Shown in pieces: positions 14,289 through 23,051 of a stretch of DNA of 64,000 nt. Source of the stretch: an uncultured Sphingobacteriales bacterium. Its GTDB lineage: Bacteria; Bacteroidota; Bacteroidia; Chitinophagales; Chitinophagaceae. The notes under the pieces are model-generated. The model ran no database searches. It had not been told where the DNA came from and saw only the letters and a program-made list of their open reading frames with translations. How positions within the stretch are numbered: position 1 is the first letter of the stretch; every line of letters begins with the position of its first letter. The stretch lies in contig CALKHN010000090.1 of the NCBI GenBank assembly GCA_937991535.1, positions 57,558 through 121,557 of the forward strand, read 5' to 3'. The position numbers and the translations under genes were made by a program.

Positions 14289-17200
14289 TCAGGACGCCGT
14301 ACCATTTTCATACAGAGGCAGTTCCACATAAAATGTAGTTCCCCTTCCCTCTTCGGTATCAAACCATATGCTTCCCCGCGATTGCTCCACAATGCCTTTG
14401 CATATAGCCAGTCCTAAACCTGTACCGGAAGTTTTTGTAGTAAAATTAGGCGTGAAGATGTTGACAAGCATTGCTTTCGGAATACCTAAACCACTATCCG
14501 CAATACTGATGGTTACCTTATGCGCGTTTCGCTTTTCTTTTACCGTAACCGAACCATTTTGGTCTTCAGGAATAGCTTCTATAGCATTTTGCAAAAGATT
14601 GGTAAACAGCCTGTTGATCTGGGTTTTATCAGCATCAATCAATAAAGGCTCTTCGGCGGGTTCCCACTGAACAGTTACCCTTTCCTGCACATCATGAAGA
14701 TATACCAGCGAATTTAAAAGTTTGTTCATATCAAAAACCTCGTTCCTGGCGTTTCCGATGTTAGCGAATTGAGAGAATTCGGAAGCTATCCTCGACAAAT
14801 GATCTATCTGTTCAACAAGCGTTTGAGCTACATTTGAAGACAATTCCTTTACGTTGGGTGCATTATTATTAATGGCTTTTTGCAAATATTGAATACTCAA
14901 CTTCATAGGTGTAAGCGGATTTTTAATTTCGTGCGCTACCTGCCTTGCCATTTCGCGCCACGCTCCTTCTCTTTCCGTTTTTGCCAATGCCGCCGCACTT
15001 TCTTCCAGCTTTTGAACCATTTTATTGTATTCTTTTACCAGTCCGCCAATCTCATCTTTTTTAGTCCAAACAATTTCCGCATTATGCTTCCCAAGATTCA
15101 CGTCTTTCATCATTGCGCTAATAAGCGTAAATGAACCGGTTATTCTGTTGGTAAGGAACAGTGCAATGATTCCGGATAACAGAAAAATAAAGGCATTGAG
15201 GTTGATGATGGTAACCAGGAAACTCGATATCTCCTGTTTGAGCCGGTTCTGAGAATTGAAATAAGGAATATTGAGATATGCAACGGTTTTCCTGTTATCG
15301 GCCAACACAGGCACATAAATGCTGAGGTAGTTCATTTTACCATATTTTTCCTCCTGCACATACTGGATCTTCTTTTGCCGGTTAAGATTATAAAAGGCAA
15401 GCGGATCCATCATACGGCTTAATACTCCTTTGTTGTATACAAAAGGCTGGGAAGATATCTGGAGCGATCCGTCGGAGTTATAGAGATTTACATCTGCATT
15501 GTGCAGCTGAGCCATTTCGGTAATTTGCTGCCGTACCGATTTTCCATAAGCAGAATCATACACCTGCATTATATTATCCATTAACCTGTGATCGCTCACC
15601 TTATTCTTTAAAGCAGCAGATATATCCTGTATGGACCGGCTCAGCTTATCGCGGTTGTTCTTATTATAGGAGGCCGTAAAAAATAAGATAGTGGCTGCAC
15701 CAACTACAATAAAAGAAAACACGCTTACAAAAATTACGGTGCCATATATCTGCGACCGGATATTAAAATCGGTGATTTCCCGTAAGGCCCGCCATCGGAA
15801 GCCCGACTGAATAATGATGCTTGCTACCTGGAACAGGGCTACCAGCAAAAGAAAAGAACAAAACAGGTATGCGAAAAGTGTAATGGCTTCCATAATGAAG
15901 CTGCTTCTCCGTGTTATAATAATTACTTTATTACCCGACTTGTACCACAGTTCACTATACCCGTTCACCATCTTTTCAAAAAAATCCTGCCTGGGAAGAT
16001 CATTTTCCGTTAATGCAGTAGGAAAACTATAATCATTAACATATACCTGTAAAGCACCACTGTCGTAAATAGCATAGGCATAGTCCGGGGCATATTCAAA
16101 TGAATAATCTTCGGCCTGCCTGAACAATTCGGGATACAAAGCTTCACTGCGATATCGCTTGGGATTGGACAGCATAAAAAAATAACACTTTGTAGCGTGG
16201 GTGCTATCCCTGATTTCTTTAAGATAGATATAGCTGAATTTATCGAACGCAGTCTCGTAATAGCGCAGTCCGGGTATTTTGGTGTCTTTACCCTGCACAG
16301 AGTAAATTGTATTTAATTCGTCAAAGGTTAATCTTTCACCACTGGGAATAGGCCGTTCTTCCGCATCATAAAAAAAAAGTTCTGTATCATATTTATTCAA
16401 ATAGGGTGTAAAGTTGGCGTTAATAAGGCTGTCTTTAAATATAGCGCTCTGCACGGGATCATGAAGCCGGTCGAGATGGGCAAGAAAAAAATTATTACTG
16501 AAACTTTGTATGGCTATATTTAACAACCGCTCACTGGAAGGATCAGCCTGCATCACTAATTTCTCGGCCGTTCTTTTCCGTAATTCCAGTTCCCGCGACC
16601 GGTTTTGAAAAATAATAATAGACGCAATGGATGCAGAAAAAATAAACAACCAGAAAAGGGCATTCGCTACAAGGAAATTAGTCCTTTTCAAACTGAGCTC
16701 CACTTTGCTCATAAGGTATACATACAATATCAGCCAGCTTAGCATGCACAGTTCAAACAGTATATGAGGGCTGCCCATTCTTACACTCAGGCCCAATAAT
16801 CCAATAACGGAAATGATCAATATGGGATTATAGCGCGACTTTCGGTTTAATATATTAATAGCCTTTAAGAGTGCCTGTGAAAAGATAAAATATCCCAGTG
16901 ACACACAGCATAACACAATAAAACCAAATACACTATAAATGTTGAGACTGAAGAAATTGGTAACATCAAATGAAATTTGAGAATCGGCAACCAGGCTTCG
17001 TATTACATGCCCCCCAATGAACGTGGCTACCACCAGTACCAGTGCCAGGCCTATAATTGCCGCGCGCCGCCAGGCAATACTTTTTATTTGCAGGTGAATA
17101 TTTTGTTTGGAAAACCGGATCCTTGCAAAAACCACTAACCAAAAAAAGAGTATGCTGTTGATCAGCAAGTCGCCTAAAGAACGGGATATGAAGCTCGAAC

Positions 17201-18053
17201 CATATATAACGGGATCAAACAACTCGAACTGCCGGAAATTGGCCGGCACCGGAAAAAAATAACTCAATGCACGCAGGCCTATCATTAAAATCACCATAAA
17301 CGATACGCCCGCAACAGCCCCGATGGATCTGGAAATAGCTACCGCCACATTATGAAAGAAGAAGAGCGTGAGTAAGGATCCCAATATTCTTAAGAGCATG
17401 GTTAGCCAGTCGTTATTGTGCTGGTCTATCAAAGACTTAGGCTGCAGATAAAAAAGTGTTGTACCGTTGATGCTTTGTATCGGGTATCGGGTAGGAGTAA
17501 ATACAAGTGCATAGTTTTCTTCAATATTGGGATGATTAACAAACCCGTTCTTAAGATATTCACTTTCCAGTACATACTGCCGGCGAACAGGCAAAAGGTA
17601 TAAAGCAATAATGGCCCGGCCCTGAGCAATAATTTTTTTTCGTATTACTTCATATTGCCCGTTAGCCAGGGAAGCGATATACCTTGGCTGTTCTTTCTGC
17701 AATAAATCATTCTCGGGTAAAACAGATTGTGTATTCCAGAATAAAAGATTGTAGATTCCGGGAGCTGCCTCATCATACAAAAAAACTTTGTATTCCTGCT
17801 GGGCGATGCGTTGCACTTCAGCTTCACTTTCCTTTTTATTAAGTATCCGTCCCAGCAACACCGTGTCTCTTAAAAATGAATCGAAATTCTTCTCATTCCG
17901 CCAGATGTATTTCTCCAGAGACTTTTTCACTCCGCCAGGTGAAGAAGTGTAAGACCAGTAATTACTGAAAATAAAAGATAAGGTAAAAAGCCATGCCGCT
18001 CCAATAAGCAGGTAACCATTGCTATACAGTATATCTGTCCAGAATTTTTTCAA
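14289..18053 (-). CDS. Very large NtrY-like membrane sensor histidine kinase
   Basis: 1,254 residues. The N-terminus has one membrane segment (about 15-32), an extracytoplasmic stretch, then several membrane segments between about 220 and 490 and another pair near 740 and 790. A second extracytoplasmic sensor region (about 510-725) and a third before about 950 precede a HAMP-like linker (LTNRITGSFTLISAMMKDVNLG). The kinase core has the phospho-acceptor His at about 1041 in VAHEIKNPLTPMKLSIQ, N-box LLQNAIEAIP, G1 ADSGLGIP and G2 GTGLGLAIC. The HEIKNPLTP form is typical of NtrY/NtrB-like kinases. No response regulator lies next to it. It overlaps mazG by 4 bases, so the two are co-transcribed. 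Confidence 0.9.
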   Translation of the reverse strand: MKKFWTDILYSNGYLLIGAAWLFTLSFIFSNYWSYTSSPGGVKKSLEKYIWRNEKNFDSFLRDTVLLGRILNKKESEAEVQRIAQQEYKVFLYDEAAPGIYNLLFWNTQSVLPENDLLQKEQPRYIASLANGQYEVIRKKIIAQGRAIIALYLLPVRRQYVLESEYLKNGFVNHPNIEENYALVFTPTRYPIQSINGTTLFYLQPKSLIDQHNNDWLTMLLRILGSLLTLFFFHNVAVAISRSIGAVAGVSFMVILMIGLRALSYFFPVPANFRQFELFDPVIYGSSFISRSLGDLLINSILFFWLVVFARIRFSKQNIHLQIKSIAWRRAAIIGLALVLVVATFIGGHVIRSLVADSQISFDVTNFFSLNIYSVFGFIVLCCVSLGYFIFSQALLKAINILNRKSRYNPILIISVIGLLGLSVRMGSPHILFELCMLSWLILYVYLMSKVELSLKRTNFLVANALFWLFIFSASIASIIIFQNRSRELELRKRTAEKLVMQADPSSERLLNIAIQSFSNNFFLAHLDRLHDPVQSAIFKDSLINANFTPYLNKYDTELFFYDAEERPIPSGERLTFDELNTIYSVQGKDTKIPGLRYYETAFDKFSYIYLKEIRDSTHATKCYFFMLSNPKRYRSEALYPELFRQAEDYSFEYAPDYAYAIYDSGALQVYVNDYSFPTALTENDLPRQDFFEKMVNGYSELWYKSGNKVIIITRRSSFIMEAITLFAYLFCSFLLLVALFQVASIIIQSGFRWRALREITDFNIRSQIYGTVIFVSVFSFIVVGAATILFFTASYNKNNRDKLSRSIQDISAALKNKVSDHRLMDNIMQVYDSAYGKSVRQQITEMAQLHNADVNLYNSDGSLQISSQPFVYNKGVLSRMMDPLAFYNLNRQKKIQYVQEEKYGKMNYLSIYVPVLADNRKTVAYLNIPYFNSQNRLKQEISSFLVTIINLNAFIFLLSGIIALFLTNRITGSFTLISAMMKDVNLGKHNAEIVWTKKDEIGGLVKEYNKMVQKLEESAAALAKTEREGAWREMARQVAHEIKNPLTPMKLSIQYLQKAINNNAPNVKELSSNVAQTLVEQIDHLSRIASEFSQFANIGNARNEVFDMNKLLNSLVYLHDVQERVTVQWEPAEEPLLIDADKTQINRLFTNLLQNAIEAIPEDQNGSVTVKEKRNAHKVTISIADSGLGIPKAMLVNIFTPNFTTKTSGTGLGLAICKGIVEQSRGSIWFDTEEGRGTTFYVELPLYENGTAS

Positions 18054-18826
18054 GATTCAGTTTTTTGCTTTTTAATCTGGTTCCAGATTTTATCCATTTC
18101 TTCAAGCGACATTTCTGACAAATTTCTGCCCCCGGCTATTGCAGCCTGCTCCATACGGGTAAACCGGTCAATAAATTTTTTATTGGTTCGCTCCAGTGCA
18201 TTTTCGGCGTCAACATGCAAAAATCGTGCATAGTTAATAAGTGAAAATACAAGATCGCCATATTCTTCTTCAATATTCCCGGCATTGCCGCCTTCTATGG
18301 CTTCCTGCAATTCCTGCATCTCTTCCTCCACTTTTTCCCAAACCTGTCCCCGGTTATCCCATTCAAACCCCACCTGTTTTGCTTTCTCCTGCAACCGCAT
18401 GGCTTTTACTGTTGCAGGAAGCGCTGCCGGTACGCCTCCCAGAACGGATTTTTTTCCTTCTTTTAATTTTAATTTCTCCCAATTGCGTTTCACATCATCC
18501 TCATTCTTCACCTGCACATCGCCATAAATATGAGGATGCCGGAAGATCAGTTTTTCGCAAACGCCATTGATAACATCTTCTAATGAAAACTGCTTTTGCT
18601 CACCGGCTATTTTAGCGTAAAAAACAATATGGAGTAAAATATCTCCCAGTTCTTCCCTGATCTCCTTCCAGTTACCCTCCGTTATGGCATCTGCCAGTTC
18701 ATATGTTTCTTCAATGGTAAGCGAACGCAATGTTTGTATCGTTTGTTTTTTATCCCACGGACATTGTGCTCTAAGCTCATCCATGATCTTTACCAATCGC
18801 AAAAAAGACGTTGCTGTTGTTTCCAT
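18050..18826 (-). CDS. mazG: Nucleoside triphosphate pyrophosphohydrolase MazG
   Basis: 258 residues, two-domain MazG. The first domain shows CPWDKKQTIQTLRSLTIEETYELADAI and the EExxE...ELGDILLH metal motif; the second has EEEMQELQEAIEGGN and EEEYGDLVFSLINYAR. It hydrolyses NTPs to NMP and PPi, cleaning the nucleotide pool and lowering ppGpp in stress. It starts at 18826 and overlaps the downstream kinase gene by 4 bases. Confidence 0.95.
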   Translation of the reverse strand: METTATSFLRLVKIMDELRAQCPWDKKQTIQTLRSLTIEETYELADAITEGNWKEIREELGDILLHIVFYAKIAGEQKQFSLEDVINGVCEKLIFRHPHIYGDVQVKNEDDVKRNWEKLKLKEGKKSVLGGVPAALPATVKAMRLQEKAKQVGFEWDNRGQVWEKVEEEMQELQEAIEGGNAGNIEEEYGDLVFSLINYARFLHVDAENALERTNKKFIDRFTRMEQAAIAGGRNLSEMSLEEMDKIWNQIKKQKTES

Positions 18827-18895
18827 ATACTATTTTAAACGTTTTCTCTTTTCTTTCTTTAAATGAGACACTGTTCTAAATTTTGATAAAAATAA

Positions 18896-18903
18896 TACTT
18901 TTG
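18896..18903 (+). promoter_or_regulatory. -7 promoter element TACTTTTG close to the YD-repeat gene
   Basis: An exact TAnnTTTG match whose last base is 6 nt before the ATG at 18910, so transcription may start at or almost at the start codon (leaderless or near-leaderless). No strong TTG element is seen 19 bases upstream. Confidence 0.5.
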
Positions 18904-18909
18904 CCAGCT

Positions 18910-19776
18910 ATGAAGCTTTACTTGATTCCGTTTCTGCGCAGTGTTACACTGTTAAATATAGCGATACTATCCGGCCAACAGGGTTTTGCCCAATATTATT
19001 ATCACGATATTGTGTTAACTACTCAAAATCAGCAACAGCGGCAGTTATACAAAAAAAACAAGGTAGCCAGCGTAAACTTGCTCAGTTATGAAGCCACCGG
19101 ACAGTTATCCGACGATTTTATTTGTGAAATAACCCCCAATAACAGCTACACCCAAATTAAAACGTTTACCCGGTCGGGTCTTACGGGAACGTCATCATCA
19201 ACTGCTTTTTACAATTCCAGGGATCAGTTGTACCGTTCTGTTGACAGCAGCGGGGAATCGGTGAACAAATATGAATACAGCTATGATAGTGTGGGAAGGC
19301 TACTGGCTGCCACCAATGTATCAGAAGGATTTACCAGTAAAATCCAGCAGAAAGAAACCCACGAATGGAGATATAGCAACAACAACTGTCCCGAAAACAT
19401 GTTCCGTATTAAAAATGGCGAAGACACTACGGTTGTACAATTTGTTTGCGATGAGCAGGGGAATGTAACAGAGGAAGAAAGCCGGCGTTACAACATATCA
19501 AACGAAAAAATATATTATTATTACGACAGCCTTCATCGTTTATCTGATGTTGTTCGGTATAACAACAGGCTGAACAAGCTGCTGCCGGATTATATGTTTG
19601 AATACAACGATGAAGGACAGCTTGTGCAAATGATAACCGTTCAGCAGGGAGGAAGCGATTATCTTACCTGGAGATATGAATATGCTGAAAATGGATTGAA
19701 GAGCAGGGAACTTTGTTTTAACAAGCAAAAAAGCCTGGTAGGAAAAATTGAGTACCAGTATATTTTCAAGAAATAG
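18910..19776 (+). CDS. Exported YD/RHS-like repeat protein, function unknown
   Basis: 288 residues from the ATG at 18910 (MKLYLIPFLRSVTLLNIAIL); a frame extension to 18883 would lie upstream of the promoter element. A signal peptide covers about residues 1-28 (cleavage near GFAQ). The rest has loose Tyr-Asp type repeats such as YEYSYDSVGRLLAAT, YYYDSLHRLSDVVRY, FEYNDEGQLVQM and WRYEYAENGLKSREL, similar to the beta-hairpin repeats of RHS/YD proteins. It lacks a toxin or core domain, so it is likely a small cell-surface or periplasmic repeat protein. It is divergent from mazG. Confidence 0.75.
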   Translation: MKLYLIPFLRSVTLLNIAILSGQQGFAQYYYHDIVLTTQNQQQRQLYKKNKVASVNLLSYEATGQLSDDFICEITPNNSYTQIKTFTRSGLTGTSSSTAFYNSRDQLYRSVDSSGESVNKYEYSYDSVGRLLAATNVSEGFTSKIQQKETHEWRYSNNNCPENMFRIKNGEDTTVVQFVCDEQGNVTEEESRRYNISNEKIYYYYDSLHRLSDVVRYNNRLNKLLPDYMFEYNDEGQLVQMITVQQGGSDYLTWRYEYAENGLKSRELCFNKQKSLVGKIEYQYIFKK

Positions 19777-19842
19777 GTAGGTGGCATTCGGTAAGGCAAC
19801 GGGCATTGTACAACAGATGCATTAATATATGTGCGAATAGTA

Positions 19843-20025
19843 TCAATCCGGCAAAACTTCGCACGCCCAGCCCCGGGTTTGGCCGTATGTTGCAATTTCA
19901 TCTGCTGTTTTATCGCACCCTTTTTCTTTTACATCACCCGCACTGTTTTTGCACTCGTAACACCTGTTTTTCATGCAGGAAAACCCCAGCAGTGACAATA
20001 CCACAAATACATAAACTTTTTTCAT
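19843..20025 (-). CDS. Small putative lipoprotein, cysteine-rich
   Basis: 60 residues: MKKVYVFVVLSLLGFSCMKN. The signal peptide ends in a lipobox-like LLGFSC with Cys17; the mature part has CYECKNSAGDVKEKGCDKT and a final C, so four more Cys. It overlaps the upstream small ORF by 4 bases (ATGA). No family recognised. Confidence 0.6.
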   Translation of the reverse strand: MKKVYVFVVLSLLGFSCMKNRCYECKNSAGDVKEKGCDKTADEIATYGQTRGWACEVLPD

Positions 20026-20174
20026 ATCGCTTGCATTAAAGTTTTCAACACTTCTTTACCATAAAAAAACTCAACATTGAATGTTTCGTTTTTGGATGGT
20101 GAAAGCTTTTCCGCTTTTATAATCTCACCTTCTGCCTGAGCCATATAGAAAGCAATACTATAACTGTTCTTCAT
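20022..20174 (-). CDS. Small hypothetical protein
   Basis: 50 residues from the ATG at 20174 (MKNSYSIAFYMAQAEGEIIK), preceded by an AAGGGG-like ribosome site about 5 bases before the ATG. The longer frame to 20240 has no such support. Its end overlaps the next gene by 4 bases, suggesting translational coupling. No family recognised. Confidence 0.45.
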   Translation of the reverse strand: MKNSYSIAFYMAQAEGEIIKAEKLSPSKNETFNVEFFYGKEVLKTLMQAI

Positions 20175-20240
20175 TATGCCCCTTGAGACTACCATAAAAA
20201 TGCAGCATAAATGAGACCAGAAATAAAAGCCCGATAGCAA

Positions 20241-20544
20241 GTGAAAGCAATTTTTTACAGATGTTTAGCCATATCCCGCCTTTTTTAACCGGTCATGGCG
20301 CATGCGGGCGAAGCTCCGGCTCCCGGTCCACTCTTCTTCCCTTCCATCTTCCTGGATTCGGAGGAGCCCAACTGCCGCAAGCTTTTACAAAAACTCACTC
20401 TCCCGGTTTTCAAAAGCGGATTGTATAAAACGTCCGCTCCGGCTATACTTAATTACAGACAACGCGGGTTTACCTTCTTCTTCCTTTTCTTGGTTCTTTG
20501 CTGCTCAGCCTGCTAAGAACAGGCGGTCCAAAAGACTATCATTA
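20241..20544. other. Non-coding stretch, no gene supported
   Basis: Overlapping open frames here have no recognisable product. The stretch lies just upstream of a Rieske-domain remnant and could include more of that decayed gene, but no FAD-domain motif could be read in any frame. Confidence 0.3.
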
Positions 20545-20776
20545 ATCCCAGAAAGCTGGAAGAATTGCCCGCATTGTTGCGTGATGAAGCAAAAGTGGCC
20601 GTGCTCGAAAATCCCAAAAACAGGATGGTATAAGAACGGGGAAGGCGAGCTTTATGGCGTAAATCCTTCCTGTATTCACCTCGGTTTCGGGGTAAAATGG
20701 AATAATGCTGAAAACCGCGGGATTGCTCATGCCAGGCGCCCGGTATCATAACACCGGCAAAACGCTAACCGCGTAG
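20545..20776 (+). pseudogene. Remnant of an FAD-dependent oxidoreductase Rieske [2Fe-2S] C-terminal domain
   Basis: Fragments in shifting frames reproduce the Rieske tail. One frame reads KLEELPALLRDEAKVAVLEN and stops; the next reads YKNGEGELYGVNPSCIHLGF then VKWNNAEN; after another shift ARYHNTGKTLTA ends at a TAG (20774-20776). In intact relatives these are continuous: CTHLGC-x-V-x-WNNAEKSWDCPCHGARYHNTG. The second ligand box has become GLLMPG, so no cluster could form. At least two frameshifts and several substitutions. The N-terminal FAD domain is absent. Confidence 0.75.
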
Positions 20777-20881
20777 AATTTCTCACTGAAAGCTAAATCT
20801 TTGTTTATCATCTGCAGGCGATGCATGATCTTTGGGAAAGTATGAAAACAATGAAGAAGTAAATCTGAAGCATTTAGCTGT

Positions 20882-21328
20882 ATGATAGATGATATAAAAT
20901 TGGTAATAAAAAAATCAACCCTTCCGCAAGCCGGTAAAGGATTGTTTACGAAATCTTTTATTCCGGCCGGAACACATATTGTTGAATACAAAGGCCGTGT
21001 TACAACATGGGATGAAGTAAAAGAGAAAGAGGCGGATAATGCCTACATTATGTATGTAAACCGCCATCATGTTATTAACGCGCTGCCCTATAAAAAAGCG
21101 CTGGCAAGATATGCCAACGATGCAAAAGGAATTGTCAAGATCAGGGGTTTGCGCAACAATGCCGTGTATGCCACCGTAAAAAAAAAGGTATACATTAAGG
21201 CCACCCGGGACATAAAAGCCGGTGAGGAAATTTTAGTTGACTACGGTAAATCCTATTGGCAAACAATAAAAGAAAACAAGCAAATTGATAAACAAAACGG
21301 GCAGGAAGTCAACCAGCCTAAATCATAA
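20882..21328 (+). CDS. SET-domain protein (putative lysine methyltransferase)
   Basis: 148 residues. SET signatures: QAGKGLFTKSFIPAGTHIVEYKG at about 16-38 (GxGxF...G..I.EY), ARYANDAKG near 75 in place of the usual RFINHSC, and the final GEEILVDYGKSYW. The protein is just the catalytic fold with a short Gln/Lys-rich tail. Bacterial stand-alone SET proteins are scattered and may modify host-like or own basic proteins; the target is not known. The Lys/Ala-rich H1-like protein 8.5 kb upstream is a conceivable substrate, but this is speculation. Confidence 0.85.
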   Translation: MIDDIKLVIKKSTLPQAGKGLFTKSFIPAGTHIVEYKGRVTTWDEVKEKEADNAYIMYVNRHHVINALPYKKALARYANDAKGIVKIRGLRNNAVYATVKKKVYIKATRDIKAGEEILVDYGKSYWQTIKENKQIDKQNGQEVNQPKS

Positions 21329-21555
21329 CGAGGTGGGCTAAATATGCTTGTCGTTAAGCGCTGAAGCTTGCAAAAGCGCTAAAAAATGCGTATTTAATAC
21401 CCCGCCCTAAGTCATTCACCGTTGTTCGATAAACACAGCCGTTTTAATACCCGTATGATTATACCGGCCTTTGAATGCGGTTTGTAACCATCTTTATACC
21501 TTCTGATGTTCTTGTTTTAATAGTACCAGACCAGTTTTTAACCGGATCGCCAGTT

Positions 21556-23022
21556 ATGATTTTAATCGTTGACGACAAGCCTGAAAATATCTTTTCACTG
21601 AAATCTATACTCGAATTGCATTCTTTTCCTGTAGATGCTGCTTTAAATGGGGAAGAAGCGCTGAAAAAAACACTTAAGAACAATTACTCCCTTATTATAT
21701 TAGACGTACAAATGCCGGGCATGGATGGTTTTGAAGTAGCCGAATATCTTTCCGGCAACAACAATACCAGGGATATACCGATCCTGTTTTTATCTGCGAT
21801 GAATACAGAAAAAAAATTTATTACAAAAGGATACTCTTCCGGCGCTATTGATTATATCATAAAACCTATAGATCCCGATATCCTCCTGCTAAAAGTAAAA
21901 ACTTTTCACCGCCTGTACGAGCAAAACCGGGAACTTAACCTGGCGCAGAAAAAGTTGCAGTTGGAAATTGAGTTCCGCAAGAGGGCACAACAGCAAATTC
22001 AGGATAAAGCACAGGAACTGAACAGCATTCTGGGTTCTATTCCGCAGGTTGCTTTTACAGCAGATGCCGGTGGATCCATTGATTTTGTAAATGATCATTG
22101 GTACCAGTACTCAAATTCGTTTGCCGGATTTCCAGAGGTACACCCCGATGATGCTTTCATTGTTACTGAATGGAAAAAGATATTATCATCAACAGAATCT
22201 ATAGAACTGGAACTGCGCATTGCCAAGTTATATTCATCCAATTTCCGGTACCACCTGCTGAAGATGGTGCCGGTTAAGGAGAATGATGCTATCGTAAAAT
22301 GGGTTGGTACTTTTACAGATATAGAAGAACAAAAGCAGGCCGTTAAAAGAAAAGACGAATTTTTGAGCATTGCAAGCCATGAACTGAAAACACCGCTCAC
22401 CAGTATAAAGGCCTATGTGCAATTGCTGGGCAGGCTGGTAGCGGCAGATAGCCAGACAAAGGGGTTTGTTGACCGCACAATGGTACAGGTAAATAAGCTG
22501 GACAATCTTATTAATGACCTCTTAGATGTTTCAAAAATAGAGAATGGCAAACTAAAATTCGATTTGGGGAAAATAGATTTTGAACGGTTGCTGTGTGCAA
22601 CGCTGGAAATGCTGAGACAAATTTACCCCGGCATCAACATTACGCGCACAGGAAATGCTGCCCCTTTTATACAGGGCAATGCAGAACGCCTTGAACAGGT
22701 TATCATCAACTTTATCAGCAATGCCGTAAAATATTCACCTGATAGTAAGGAGATAGAGTTGATCACAAAAATCACGGCTTCCAATGAATTGTATTTTGGA
22801 GTGAAAGATTCAGGGATCGGCATATCGCCGGAAAGCCATGAAAATATCTTTGGTAAGTTTTACCGGGTTGCAGAAGCATCGCGTCATGCACAGGGTCTCG
22901 GCATCGGACTGTATATTTGTTCCGAGATCTTAAAAAGGCACAATGCGGAATATGGTGTGATCAGTGAGTACGGCAAAGGATCCCTGTTTTACTTTACGAT
23001 CCCCGTTGCCGGTAATTCCTGA
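21556..23022 (+). CDS. Hybrid response regulator / histidine kinase (REC-PAS-HisKA-HATPase)
   Basis: 488 residues from the ATG at 21556 (MILIVDDKPENIFSL); the frame extends to 21475 without support. REC domain at about 1-120 with DD near 6-7, the phospho-acceptor in LIILDVQMPGMDGF and KPID. A coiled linker and a PAS domain (about 155-270, QVAFTADAGGSIDFVNDHW) follow. The HisKA box SIASHELKTPLTSIKAYVQL carries the phospho-His; the ATPase has NAVKYSP, KDSGIGISP and GLGIGLYIC. It is the only kinase of this cluster that appears complete. It may receive signals through REC as well as PAS, and probably worked with the CheR/CheB-like genes downstream. Confidence 0.9.
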   Translation: MILIVDDKPENIFSLKSILELHSFPVDAALNGEEALKKTLKNNYSLIILDVQMPGMDGFEVAEYLSGNNNTRDIPILFLSAMNTEKKFITKGYSSGAIDYIIKPIDPDILLLKVKTFHRLYEQNRELNLAQKKLQLEIEFRKRAQQQIQDKAQELNSILGSIPQVAFTADAGGSIDFVNDHWYQYSNSFAGFPEVHPDDAFIVTEWKKILSSTESIELELRIAKLYSSNFRYHLLKMVPVKENDAIVKWVGTFTDIEEQKQAVKRKDEFLSIASHELKTPLTSIKAYVQLLGRLVAADSQTKGFVDRTMVQVNKLDNLINDLLDVSKIENGKLKFDLGKIDFERLLCATLEMLRQIYPGINITRTGNAAPFIQGNAERLEQVIINFISNAVKYSPDSKEIELITKITASNELYFGVKDSGIGISPESHENIFGKFYRVAEASRHAQGLGIGLYICSEILKRHNAEYGVISEYGKGSLFYFTIPVAGNS

Positions 23023-23051
23023 TTTTGGGCTCATTATAAATCAATCGTTGT

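Noticed and set aside
20302..20751. Intact 149-residue protein
   Set aside because: Only the last part resembles a known domain, and it requires frame changes to align with it; composition of the first part is unlike a protein.
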